From Nansenia antarctica (lineage: Eukaryota; Chordata; Actinopteri; Argentiniformes; Microstomatidae), in the NCBI GenBank assembly GCA_963989245.1, contig OZ022342.1, positions 19,385,868-19,449,867 of the forward strand: DNA of 64,000 nt, in the 5' to 3' direction. The position numbers and the translations under genes are program-made. Below are positions 1 to 11,481 of the stretch, piece by piece. The notes under the pieces were generated by a model, which saw nothing but the letters and a program-made list of their open reading frames with translations, had not been told where the DNA came from and did no database searches. How positions within the stretch are numbered: the stretch's first letter is position 1; every line of letters starts with the position of its first letter.

Positions 1-1199
1 GTTCACATTAAGTATACCCAACATTACACATACTTTAGCCTAAAGCATGGAGGGGGGGAAATATGTTTTTGTTCCCTTATACGTTGTACAGCTGGAAGGC
101 CGACCATTAGCTCAGTACATTTCCCTTCTTTGAATCGTCTACGGAGCTGTCCATGTGTGTGGTGCTGAAACATTGCAGACGTCCTTTATCTGTATTACAA
201 CCGGGTAGCCTACTTATCTTACTGGTCGGCCTAGCTCATTCGAAATGGAAAATAATGACTGATCAATTGACCAACCTCAAATGACAAAGAACAATCTATA
301 TTTGCAGTATGTTTACTATATTGCATGACATGTAATTTAATGTTAATAGATTTAGTAGTGGTATTGCTATGCAAAAGGCCTATACAAATCAAATGATTTA
401 ACTAACAATGTGTTAGATCAGCATTACTGACATAATTAAATTATAATTTGCTTACATGACATTACACTATAATAGACCCATGTGTCCAATACATATAAAA
501 CCCTATAGAGATGTCAGGTTTTTAAGATGACTAGAAAGTAATTATAGCATCAATATACCAACATGTGCTTTGTGATCTACCCATGTCAATCAATACGTGT
601 TTAGTCATGTGACCACAGCTCACTATCACACACCAGCTGTAATAAATCACTGCAGTGTTTAATAAAACAACACAACCCAAAATGTGCAATGGACAAGGAC
701 ATTTTTTTGTAATGTTCAAGCAGGTGAAAAACCACACATCATAGAAATATATAGAAATCTAATTCTTGAAAAAAATAACATTTTAGGTCCGCACTAATGA
801 CAGAATAAATTGATAATTTTTATTGTATTTCATGCAACTTGTATGAGCCAATTTCTTCCATGAAATAATGAGCATTAGACACGAATGAAATCCTATAAGA
901 ATAGTCAGGACAAGCCGAAAACACTTAAGAAGACTAGAGATAGTCATTAAAGCATTAAAATACCAATATGTGTTGCATGTATCCATATGAATCAATACAT
1001 GTTTTGCGATAGAAACAGACCTATCACACAATAGCATTCCAGTGTTTGAATTAAAAACATATTCCATCCTTCGTAGCTCAGATAACTTAGAATTCAGAGC
1101 GGAGAAATTCAAATCCTACAGTTCAAGCAGGTAAAAAGCTTATTAAATATGTAAGCAATCGTGTGTTCATTGTCTATGACGTTAAAATGTATGATTTAC
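1..1199. other. Intergenic unit 3' of exon A (no gene seen)
   Basis: This AT-rich non-coding stretch is a diverged copy of the DNA at about 19795-21020, 52130-53870 and 56600-57800, in the same order. It would be the upstream region of the next variable exon beyond the left edge of the window. The ORFs in it are short and not conserved between copies, so I call no gene. The last bases hold the intron start after the exon A donor. Confidence 0.75.
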
Positions 1200-3611
1200 C
1201 TCGTATGTGTCGCCTGCGCTGTTCAGTGTCATGATACTTTCTCCAATGGGCTCAACTGGACTCTTCTTCATTGTGTTATCAGCACGCAGCGTGTTGTCAT
1301 TGTATGATGTCACAAACTTGAAGTCACTGGTGCGTGAGCCCGTTGTCAGGTATGCGTCATAATTGTAAGAGCTACGGAGAGTTCCAGCTCCGTCCACCTC
1401 TGCATAGTTGGGAGGGAAATACGCGCTGGGAATGGTGACTGCTCCATCAAACAACATTCGAGGCTTTCTCCTGCGGCAAAACCTCACGGCCACGATGAGA
1501 ATAATGAAAGTGATGAAAAAGGTGGAAACGGACACCAGTGCGATGATCAGGTAGGAGGTTAGTTTGGAACCACCTTGGTCATAAGACATGTCTTTCAGTT
1601 CTGGAACTTCAGCCAAGTTGTCTGATATAAGTAAATATACTGAACAGGTTGTGGAGAGAGAGGGCTGTCCGTTATCTTTCACTGATATAACAAGGTTCTG
1701 CTTCATGCTGTCAGATTCTGAAATGTCCCGCTGTGCCCTGATCTCTCCGCTGTGGAGACCGATAGTGAAAAGTCCCGCATCAGTCGATTTCATGATCTGA
1801 TATGAAAGCCACGCATTCTGTCCAGAGTCAGCATCCACAGCTATCACCTTGGAAACAAGGGACCCCGCCATAGCAGCTTTGGGGACCATCTCTGTCATCA
1901 AGGAGTTCCCTGCTAAAGCAGGATATAATATCTGTGGAGAGTTATCATTCTCATCTGTTATGAAGACACTCACAGTCACGTTACTGCTGAGCGGAGGAGA
2001 ACCATTGTCTCTGGCTACAACGTGGACTTTGAAACTCCTAAACTGCTCATAATCAAATGCTCTCACAGCATGGATCACCCCCGTGTCTCCGTTAATGGAT
2101 AAGAATGACGACACTGGAACACCGTTGACTTCACTGGGCAGTAGAGAATAGACCACTGTACCGTTCTGTCTCCAGTCTGGGTCTTTGGCCGTAACAAAAC
2201 ATATCGAGGAGCCAGGCTTGTTATTCTCAGTCACATAGGCGCTGTAGGATTGTTCTTCAAACACAGGTGGATTGTCATTGACGTCTGAGACTGATAAATG
2301 AATAGTCTTGGATGAGGAAAGGGGTGGAGACCCCTGATCCGTAACAGTGATCGTAATGTTATAATCTGATATCATCTCACGGTCTAGTTTACTTGTGGTG
2401 ACAAGAGAATAATAATTTTTGATTGAGGGGTTTAATTTGAAGGGAACATTTTGCTGAATGGAGCAGCGGATCTGTCTATTTCCTTCCGAGTCTTTATCTT
2501 GTACATTAATGATTCCCACCTCTGTGCCCGGTAACACGTTCTCAAGAACAGGACTGTTAAGTGATGTTATATATAACATCGGTGCGTTATCATTCACATC
2601 TGTGATTTCTATAATCACTTCACAATTTGAAGCTGAGCCTAATCCATCCTTTGCCTCTAGGCTCATTTCATAATAGGTTTCCTCTTCAAAATCAATACGA
2701 CCTCTAACTGTTATTTCTCCGGTGGTCTTATTAATTGAAAAGAGTTTCGCTGCTCTGTTACTTACATGACTAAACTCATAAGTCACCTCTCCATTCAGTC
2801 CTTCGTCTGCATCAGTAGCCGTTACTGTTGTTACTACTGTACCTAACGGAGAGTTTTCAGGTAGACTGACCTTGTAGACATTCTGACTAAACACCGGAAT
2901 ATTGTCGTTCGCATCTAAAACAGTGACGTGTATAACAACAGTACCAGATCTCTGTGGAGTCCCACCGTCAACCGCAGTCAGTAAGAGGGTCATCTCCTGC
3001 TGTTGTTCACGATCAAGCTTTTTCTCAAGAACTAACTCACTGTTTTTCCTACCATCTGGGTTTGATTTAACACCTAAAACAAAGAAGTCATTTTTTTCAA
3101 GGGAATATCTTTGAACTGCGTTTTGTCCAATATCCGCATCACGGGCCTCCCGCAGTTGGAAATGAGTTCCTCTATCGGCTGATTCACGGATCTCTAGTTC
3201 AATGCGGTTATTAGAAAATATTGGAGAGTTATCGTTAACATCGTGAATTTGCACAATAATACGATGCAGTTCGAGAGGATTCTCTAACACAAGCTCGTAT
3301 TTCAAGGTACAAGAAACCCTCGACCCACACCGCTCCTCCCTGTCTATTGTTTCAGCAACAACGAAATCTCCAGTATTCAGATTAACGTCACAATAACGTT
3401 GACGACTACCATCCACATTCAAACGAGCCTTGCGTGCAGAAAATTCTGTCGCATCCAGCCCCAGATCTTTAGCTACATTTCCAATCACAGATCCGCGTTT
3501 CATCTCTTCCGGAATAGCGTAGCTTATGTCTCCAAGGCTTGTGCGCACTAAGACAATAATAATACTCAGACACCACGTCCGAGCCGTTATTGATAATCCC
3601 CCGTATTCCAT
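1200..3611 (-). CDS. pcdhg: Protocadherin gamma-A-like variable exon A
   Basis: This single exon of 804 codons encodes a homophilic neuronal adhesion receptor. A signal peptide (about residues 1-27) is followed by six cadherin repeats. Their calcium-binding linkers are visible as DVNDN 124-128, DANDN 233-237, DVNDN 338-342, DVNDN 443-447 and DENDN 553-557. A membrane helix lies at about 685-709, then a basic FCRRRKPR stop-transfer and a variable cytoplasmic tail. The start is the ATG of MEYGG. The exon ends in phase 0 at GAG followed by the donor GTAAATC, so the few codons read after it are intron. EC1-EC3 resemble the MEHVG class, but the leader ([13 protein letters not shown]) differs from it. 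A conserved promoter block lies about 210 bp upstream. The product depends on splicing to constant exons outside the window. Family assignment is confident; the exact subfamily name (gamma-A or pcdh2g) is inferred from the tail motif [16 protein letters not shown]. Confidence 0.94.
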
Positions 3612-3739
3612 GATTCCAAAGCGGTATTACAAATCCAGAGAGGTACGTTATTCAACCTTCACAATAAAACATTAACTCTGTAACTGTGTCCAATGAAATC
3701 CAACAAAAAAGAAACCTGGGGCATGGTGTTCACACTTCA

Positions 3740-3840
3740 CAGAAAATGTATCCTCCCTTGTATGGATAAACTGGGTGGAGACGTGTATATTCAATATGCA
3801 GTCCAATATGCAGTGAACAGCGACACGTTGAGTATTTATT
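3740..3840 (-). promoter_or_regulatory. Conserved protocadherin promoter block (CSE/CGCT box) of exon A
   Basis: The segment contains CTGGGTGGAGACGTGTAT and then GTGAACAGCGACACGTTGAG, about 210 bp upstream of the exon A start. On the coding strand the core reads GTGTCGCTGTTCAC. The same block recurs upstream of every variable exon whose upstream DNA is in the window. Clustered protocadherin promoters are known to share a CGCT-containing conserved element bound by CTCF. Equating this block with that element is an inference from position and core. Confidence 0.7.
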
Positions 3841-4503
3841 GGAAAACTACAATTCCAGGTTATTAATTAAAATGAAAACATAATGGTTGGTACTTAGGCT
3901 ATGTAGTTTACAATGTGATGGTGATTAACCAGAGGGTTAAACATAGAGCGCCTAAATTACCTAAGTTTAACAAAATAATTTAGCCTAACATCCAAAGCAT
4001 ATACATATTTTGTCAAAGTATTAACGGGATAAACGTTTTGTATAGTTTCTTTCAACGACTGAGAGGCTGAGTAATAGCTCCAGACAGCGTTGCCTCCTTT
4101 GAAAGCGTTGATGAGGCGCTGTCCACATAATATGGTACTGAAACGAGTATGAACGGCCAGGGCCCATACCGTGGCGCCCTAAAGGCATTGCATTAGTTAT
4201 GTCCTCTCCAGAAGTCTAACTTGATCGAGTATTCTTCATTCTAAAGTGAATGGCTGGCTACTGAACTATATTGGACACAGAGAGATAATTGATTCATTAA
4301 TTCCATGCAAAAGGCTTATTTCAAATGGAAAACAATGACAATTATATTTGAAAAATAACAACTGAGACGAACAAATTGTATTTCTATTCCTTTTGTATAT
4401 TAATTGTGTCTATCTGGTCAAATAACAATGGATGTAATTCATCACTAGCTGTAATGTCATGTAATTTTAAAAAGTGGTGCAAGTCACATTCTTTGAACCA
4501 CAC
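3841..4503. other. Intergenic, no gene seen
   Basis: AT-rich DNA between the exon A promoter block and the Tc3-like element. It resembles the corresponding part of other inter-exon units (for example the TGAAACGA and GCTGTCCA words also seen near 27500 and 31190). I see no coding potential or RNA gene here. Confidence 0.6.
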
Positions 4504-4994
4504 TGAACAAAAATATAAACTCAACACTTTTGATTTTGCTCCAATTTATCATGAGTTGAAATCAAAGACCTAAGAATTAAGGCCTATTTCTCCCAAATTA
4601 TGTTCACAAATGTGTTTAGATCTGTGTTAGTGAGCACTTTTCCTTTGCCGAGATAATCCATCCACCTGACAGGTGTGGCATATCCAGATGCTGATTAGAC
4701 AGCATGATTATTGCACAGATGTGCCGTAGGCTGGTCACAATAAAAGGTCACTCTAAAATGTGCAGTTTTATCACACAGCACAATCTCACAGATTTCGCAA
4801 GTTTTGAGGGAGCATGCAATTGGCAGGAATGTCCACCAGAGCTGTTGCCCGTAAATGTAATGTTCTTTTCTCCAGTGGCGGCTGGTGCTAACATTTTTGG
4901 GTGGGGCACAGGTTATGGGGGCATGCTCCACGGGGAAGAATATCAACTTTAAAATCTGGATTTACAGTCGATTTTAGCATGAGAATAGCTCTAC

Positions 4995-5730
4995 CCCCCT
5001 GTACAGACCTCGCCATCCCCTCTACCCCCCTGTACAGACCTCTTCATCCCCTCTACCCCCCTGTACAGACCTCTTCATCCCCTCTACCCTCCTCTACAGA
5101 CCTCTTCATCCCCTCTACCCACCTCTACAGACCTCTCCACCCCCTCTACCCCCTGTACAGACCTCTTCATCCCCTCTACCCCCCTGTACATACCTCTCCA
5201 TCCCCTCTACCCCCTGTACAGACCTCTTCATCCCCTCTACCCACCTCTACAGACCTCTTAATCCCCTCTACCCCCCTGTACAGACCTCTTCATCCCCTCT
5301 ACCCCCTGTACAGACCTCTTCATCCCCTCTACCCCCCTGAACAGACCTCTCCATCCCCTCTACCCCCCTGTACAGACCTCTTCATCCCCTCTACCCCCTA
5401 TACAGACCTCTTCATCCCCTCTACCCCCCTGTACAGACCTCTTCATCCCCTCTACCCTCCTCTACAGACCTCTTCATCCCCTCTACCCCCCTGTACAGGC
5501 CTCTTCATCCCCTCTACCCCCTGTACAGACCTCTTCATCCCCTCTACCCCCTGTACAGACCTCTTCATCCCCTCTACCCACCTCTACAGACCTCTTCATC
5601 CCCTCTACCCCCCTGTACAGACCTCTTCATCCCCTCTACCCCCTGTACAGACCTCTTCATCCCCTCTACCCCCCTGTACAGACCTCTTCATCCCCTCTAC
5701 CCCCCTGTACAGACCTCTTCATCCCCTCTA
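4995..5730. repeat. C-rich minisatellite, 30-31 bp unit
   Basis: About 24 tandem copies of a unit reading TACAGACCTCTTCATCCCCT plus CTACCCCC(C)TG. Single-base length changes in the C run alternate between 30 and 31 bp. It lies inside the hAT-like insert. A 276-codon open frame through it encodes only a PLYRPLHPLYP-type repeat and is not a gene. Confidence 0.95.
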
Positions 5731-5813
5731 GTGAGTGTGTGAGTGTGAGTGTGTGTGTGTGTTTGTGTGCGTGTGTGCGTGTGTGCGTGTGTGTGTGTGT
5801 GCGTGTGCGTGTG
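5731..5813. repeat. (GT)n-rich microsatellite
   Basis: Imperfect GT/GC-GT dinucleotide tract following the minisatellite within the hAT-like element. Confidence 0.9.
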
Positions 5814-6998
5814 CTGGGTGAATACATAAACAAACAAGCGAAAAGACGACATTAGAAAACGTACCATGCTGACGATATTACTAAATGTTTGAAGTAGCTT
5901 TTATCTTAGCTGACTCTCTTACCTTCAGGTCGAGTTTGTGTATTCTGGCTTCGCAAAACACCAACAGTAGCAGCCTAACAGCCGGTGCGGAGATTGCGAC
6001 CACAAACGAAGTTTGACTTCGGACCGAAAGCACGTAAGCACGTACGATTATTTGTGCATGTCCCAAAACCCCATAGAGAATGCCCGAATGGCCGGCCTGA
6101 AGTTACCAAAACAGATTTACATGTAAGTCTACGAGAACAGCCTAGTGCAATTTCGAGTAGAGTGAAAGTTGCACTGAAAGGGGCGGGACTTGAAGCTGAT
6201 TGGAATATACTCCACAGAACACTAGCTGATTGGACTATGATATACTCCACAGAACACTAGCTGATTGGACTATGATATTCAGAAGCAACACTGTCTAGAA
6301 GTCATATTATAAAAAAAAATCTCTCTCTTCTCCCTTTGGTGGGGCATTGTCCAATTGCCCTAATGAACCAGCCTCCCCTGCTTTTCTCTACCATAAGCTG
6401 TCTCAAAAGGCATTTCCGAGAATTGGAATTGGAATTGGAAAGAACTTTGAAGACGGCTTATGGTAGAGAAATGAACATTAAATTCAAAGGCAACAGCTGG
6501 TAGGCATTCCTGGAGTCAGCATTCCAATTGCACGCTCCCTTAAAACGTGCGACATCTGTGGCATTGTGCTGTGTGATAAAATTGCATATTTTATAGTGGC
6601 TTTTTATTGTAACCAGCCTAAGGCACACCTGTGTGCAATAATCATGCTGTCTTATCAGCATCTGGATATGCCACACTTGTCAGGTGGATGGACTATTTCA
6701 GCAAAGGAGTGGTGCTCAATAAAACAGATTTAAACAAATTTGTGAATACAATTTGAGAGAAATAGTGTATATATGAAATCAACATTACTAATAATAACTA
6801 TATAATACTATAACTATTTGTTTTCTTGCACTGATAGGACAGATTTTCCTATTACTGAAAAATCATTGAAGAGAGACCAAATAACAATCCGCAAATACAG
6901 TGCCGCACAGCACGCATAATAGACACAAAAAATGACATTACGATGAAAGAGATTATTAGTTATTAGGGATTTAACATTTCTACGTAATCAGGATTTAC

Positions 6999-9410
6999 CT
7001 CGTATGTGTCGCCTGCGCTCTTCAGTATCACAATATTTTCACCAACTGGCTCAACTGGACTCTTCTTCATTGTGTTATCAGCACGCAGCGTATTGTCATT
7101 GTATGGCGTGACAAACTTGAAGTCACTGGTGCGTGAGCCCGTTGTCAGGTATGCGTCATAATTGTAAGAGCTACGGAGAGTTCCAGCTCCATCCACCTCT
7201 GCATAGTTGGGAGGGAAATACGCGCTGGGAATGGTGACTGCTCCATCAAACAACATTCGAGGCTTTCTCCTGCGGCAAAACCTCACGGCCACGATGAGAA
7301 TAATGAAAGTGAGGAAAAAGGTGGAAACGGAAACTAGTGCGATGATCAGGTAGGAGGTTAGTTTGGAGCTACTCCCATCATAAGACATGTCTTTCAGTTC
7401 TGGAACTTCAGCCAAGTTGTCTGATATTAGTAAATATACTGAACAGGTTGTAGAGAGAGAGGGCTGTCCGTTATCTTTCACTGATATAACAAGGTTCTGC
7501 TTCATACTGTCAGATTCAGAAATGTCCCGCTGTGCCCTGATCTCACCACTGTGGAGACCAATAGTGAAAAGTCCCGCATCAGTCGATTTCACGATCTGAT
7601 ATGAAAGCCACGCGTTCTGTCCAGAGTCAGAATCCACAGCGATCACCTTGGAAACAAGTGACCCCGCAATCGCGGCTTTGGGAACCATCTCAGTCATCAA
7701 GGAGTTTCCTGCTGAAGCAGGATATAATATCTGTGGAGAGTTATCATTCTCATCTGTTATGAAGACACTCACAGTCACGTTACTGCTGAGCGGAGGTGAA
7801 CCATTGTCTCTGGCTACAACGTGGACTTTGAAGCTCCTAAACTGTTCATAATCAAATGCTCTCACAGCATGGATCACCCCCGTGTCTCCGTTAATGGATA
7901 AGAATGACGACACTGGAACACCGTTGAATTCACTGGGCAGTAGAGAAAAGACCACTGTACCGTTCTGTCTCCAGTCTGGGTCTCTGGCAGTAACAGAACA
8001 TATAGAGGAGCCAGCCTTGTTATTCTCAGTCACATAGGCGCTGTAGGATTGTTCTTCAAACACAGGTGGATTGTCATTGACGTCTGACACAGATAAATGA
8101 ATAGTCTTGGATGAGGATAGGGGTGGAGACCCTTCGTCAGTGGCAGTGATCGTGATGTTATAATCAGATATCATTTCGCGGTCAAGGCCATCTGTAGTTA
8201 CAAGAGAATAATAATTTTTGATAGAGGGGTTTAATTTGAAAGGAACATTGTTTTGAATGGAGCAGCGGACCTGTCTATTCCTCTCTGAGTCCTTATCCTG
8301 TACATTGATGATGCCCACCTCAGTGCCCGGTAACACATTCTCAGGGATGTGATTGGTTAGAGATTTAAGAGATATTATTGGGGCATTGTCATTGACATCT
8401 GTAATTTCAACGACCACGTTGGAAAAAGAAGATAGCCCGGAACTGTCTTTGGCTTGGATACTCAATTCATACATGGACTCTTTTTCGAAATCAATTTCTC
8501 CAGCTATACTTATTTTGCCTGTTTTGGGATTAAGGGAAAATAATGAATTCACTTCATCTGAGGTGGGGCCAAATCCGTACGTCACCTCTCCGTTTGCCCC
8601 TTCGTCTGCATCGGTGGCAGACACAGTAACCACAACAAAACCTAATGGCGAATTCTCGGGTAGATTTACTTTATAGACATTCTGGCTGAACACGGGTTTA
8701 TTATCATTAGCATCCAGAACTGTGACGTGTATAACAACAGTACCAGATCTCTGTGGAGTCCCGCCGTCAACCGCAGTAAGTAGTAATGTCACCTCCTGCT
8801 GTTGTTCTCGATCTAATTCTTTCTCCAATACCAACTCGCCGTACTTTCCGCCTCCAGGAGTAGTATGAACAGCCAAACTAAAATGTTCGTTCCTTTGTAA
8901 TGTGTAGCTTTGAACCGCATTCAGGCCGATATCAGCATCATGAGCCTGATTTACCGCAAATCGGGCCCCTTTGTCAGCTGACTCTCTGATCTCGAATTTG
9001 ACGGATTCTTGCCCAAATTGTGGGACATTATCATTAATATCTTGCACCTGTAACATGATATTATGTAATTCTAATGGATTCTCTAGAACCATTTCATATT
9101 TTAGAGTGCATGAAATTCTTCGACCACAAAGCTGCTCCCTGTCTATTGTTTCTGCTACGACCAAATCACCAGTGCTCAGATGAATGTCACAATACCGTTT
9201 GCTACTACCGTCAACATCTAAACGAGCTTTCCGGGACAACAGTCTTTTGGAATCCAACCGCAAATCCTTGGCTATATTTCCGATTACAGATCCGCGTTTC
9301 ATCTCCTCGGGAACAGAATATGTTACATCTCCATAGCTGGTGCGCAGCAGGAAATGAAACAAAGACAGGCAGAACATCAACTCAGAGAGCGAGAATCCTT
9401 TGTATCCCAT
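6999..9410 (-). CDS. pcdhg: Protocadherin gamma-A-like variable exon B (MGYKG class)
   Basis: An 804-codon exon with signal peptide, six EC repeats, membrane helix and tail, running from the ATG of MGYKGFS to GAG at the donor GTAAATC. EC1-EC3 belong to the second class in this cluster, shared with exons G and J. The signatures are [30 protein letters not shown] in EC2, and [12 protein letters not shown] with [13 protein letters not shown] in EC3. From EC4 on it is almost the same as the MEHVG-class exons. EC1-EC3 carry partner specificity in clustered protocadherins, so B probably recognises a different partner set from its neighbours (inference). The calcium-linker motifs are intact and I see no frameshift. 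Confidence 0.94.
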
Positions 9411-9552
9411 GTTCAGTTCGAAACGTTATCCGGATGTTATGTAATGGTCTGAAATAATACAATCCGACATGTATGACCACGTACGGGTTCAAAATGCACA
9501 ACCTCAGTCCTCAGATGTTGAGCCACTTCTCTATACAGTACTATAACGAGGT

Positions 9553-9640
9553 CTCCTCCTTTTCTATATTGCCAGAGAGGGTGGAGAGATGGACATTTAA
9601 AACATTGCTGGTGAATAGCGACACTATGAGTACTTTCATA
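9553..9640 (-). promoter_or_regulatory. Conserved promoter block (CSE/CGCT box) of exon B
   Basis: GAGGGTGGAGAGATGG followed by TGGTGAATAGCGACACTATG, about 200 bp upstream of the start. It is the MGYKG-class version of the block: GAATAGCGACAC in place of GAACAGCGACAC, shared with exon G. Confidence 0.65.
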
Positions 9641-11481
9641 AAACTGCAGACAATCATGTTTGACTTAGACCGTCACCAAGTGCACAGAGGGGAGACCAGA
9701 TGCAGTCAAACACAGATGTATTTTCCTTTACAGATACATTCTATATCAACACGAGCATGAGCAAAACAATATGAACATATTAGCCATTTGAGTCTTGAAA
9801 TAGCGTTATGTCAATATTATGTTTCCATTTTCCACATACGTAGACATGCGTTATTTTAACTGTAGCGCAGGTCCTGTCACAGCGTTGACTTTGTAACTGC
9901 CTCACATTGTCAGTAAATTCATAATTTGCCACCTTGCTAATTTATTGGTTCTTATTACCTAGTACAGTAGTCCTATATAGGCGGAACTAATCTGCCACTC
10001 CAATGTTCCACACATAATTAATTATCAGAAGCACCTAACAAACAAAGCGCCAAAATATAAGAAAAATAATGTCATAACAGTTTTAATTATCAACTAGTAT
10101 ATACTAATAAGAAGACTAAGAATAAGCAACCAAGATCCAGACCCTCTTAGTAATAAGCAGCCTACGTATGTTTTGATTTGTGTTCATTTCTATGCAATGA
10201 TATTTGAATGTGTTAATATGCTAGCTAGTCAATATGCTAGATAGTTACCTATTGTAATACAAGACATACCATACATACATGCATTTCATTGTTGTATTTT
10301 ATTTTCTCTTTTAACCCAGTTCTCACGGGTTGTTTCAATGAATAAAGCCATGTGCCTCAAGGGAGCTACACACAATTCCTTTGCTGTGTTCGAAATGGCA
10401 TTCATACTATGTATGACGTAGATTTGAGTATACTGCGTCCCCACTACTTAGTATGTGCAATTTGTGTACGCGAGAAATGCCCGGATGTATAGCCAGAATG
10501 TATGCATATGCTGCGTAAGGTTACTTTTCATACTCTGCCCCAAAATGCATCGCACGTCTTTTCAGTCATGTCAAACTGCGCCATACAAACTCGTCATACA
10601 GCAAGACCTTTAATCGAAATGTTAATATAAAGGCGTCGATTAGCCTACACAGTGGACATGTGACCGTGACTACCAATAGGGTGAAACATCGGCCTACAGG
10701 GCTTAACTATAGGCTACCGCTTTTACGCACAATAATTGAATAATGTTTTAAAGTAGGCCTTATAATCAAAAACACTAAATATGTTTTGCAGAGCATTAAC
10801 GGGAGGAAAATATGTTAAATAATGTATTTCTCCACCTGAAAGCTCATTCGCTCGTGAGGCGCTGTCCATGCTTGTGGTTCTGAACCGACTAGGCTACATC
10901 TCTTAACTGGAAGGATTGGGCACTCAGTACCACCCTCACAGCATTTTATGAATTGACTCTTCGTCACGTCAAACTTGATCTGATATTCCTCAGATTCTGA
11001 AGTGGAAGACTACCAGGATGCTGAACTACAATCGGATATATAGAAGGAACACATTGACAGCAAAATGCACGTGGCATCTCTTTTTCGAAATGTGACACAA
11101 CAACTATGATTTATTGTAAAACAACAATTGAGGCAAACAATCAACACTTATATTTCTACACGATGTTGCAGTATATGTGTATCATAATATAACGCTAACA
11201 TGTAATGTCAAATATTCCGGGACAACAAGCACAATAGACCGATAGGCGAAATAACCAAGAGAGCATCAGAGCAGCTGCAATGAAGTAATGAGAGACCTAG
11301 GCCTATACTTAACCGGCCTACTGCAAAACTGTGCTCGCTAGACAAAGTCAAAGACTTGACGTGGAATTCAAGTGAAGTACACTATAATTTACAGTTCAAA
11401 GGGGCAAAAGCATATACAATGTTTCATGTTCATATCGGACTTGCAATTTCAAATGATGTTAAGTAGCTAATTATGATTTAC
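9641..11481. other. Intergenic between exon C donor and exon B promoter
   Basis: About 1.8 kb of AT-rich DNA without a supported gene. A segment near 10375-10570 (TGTTCGAAATGGCATTC and following) has the look of an interspersed fish repeat, but I cannot define its ends. The part next to 11481 is the intron start of exon C. Confidence 0.5.

Larger units (their letters stand above)
4873..6380. mobile_element. hAT-like non-autonomous element nested in the Tc3-like element
   Basis: The 1508-bp insert is flanked by the 8-bp direct repeat CTTTTCTC (4865-4872 and 6381-6388), the duplication length typical of hAT transposons. Its ends are imperfect inverted repeats: CAGTGGCGGCTGGT on the left, and CAGGGGAGGCTGGT when the right end is read on the other strand. 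It carries a C-rich minisatellite, a GT microsatellite, a GC-richer patch and a small direct duplication near 6194-6276. No transposase reading frame is present. Superfamily is inferred from duplication length and terminal repeats. Confidence 0.75.
4504..6765. mobile_element. Tc3/Tc1-like foldback element, split by a nested hAT-like insertion
   Basis: The left arm (4504-4872, resuming at 6389 after the nested insert) starts TGAACAAAAATATAAAC, a terminal sequence I recognise from a common salmonid Tc1/mariner-type transposon. The right arm (about 6450-6765) is the reverse complement of the same end. For example TCTCTACCATAAGC at 6385-6398 pairs with GCTTATGGTAGAGA at 6466-6479, and the AGGTGTGGCATATCC region at 4671 pairs with 6664-6682. 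So the copy is two inverted 5' ends with the transposase gone, and the right arm lacks its outer tip. The terminal-repeat assignment is from memory. Confidence 0.7.

Noticed and set aside
1182..1199. Short C-terminal extensions to a stop after each variable exon (such as VNHTF)
   Set aside because: They begin with the splice donor GTAAATC. The protein continues in constant exons, so these codons are intron.
1588..2052. Plus-strand frames of about 70 and 67 codons conserved opposite every protocadherin exon
   Set aside because: They are antisense shadows. Conservation follows from the strongly conserved EC5-EC6 coding strand, and they have no independent support.
4901..5731. 276-codon plus-strand open frame rich in Pro, Leu and His
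   Set aside because: It is a translation of the 30-31 bp minisatellite, with no domain and no conservation expected.
5985..6260. 91-codon frames on both strands in a GC-richer patch
   Set aside because: They lie inside the hAT-like insert, have no domain and overlap a small direct duplication. A host exon is unlikely.
6458..6676. Short frames at 6458-6676 and 4695-4952
   Set aside because: Both fall in the inverted arms of the Tc3-like element and match no transposase segment I recognise; they are non-coding terminal sequence.
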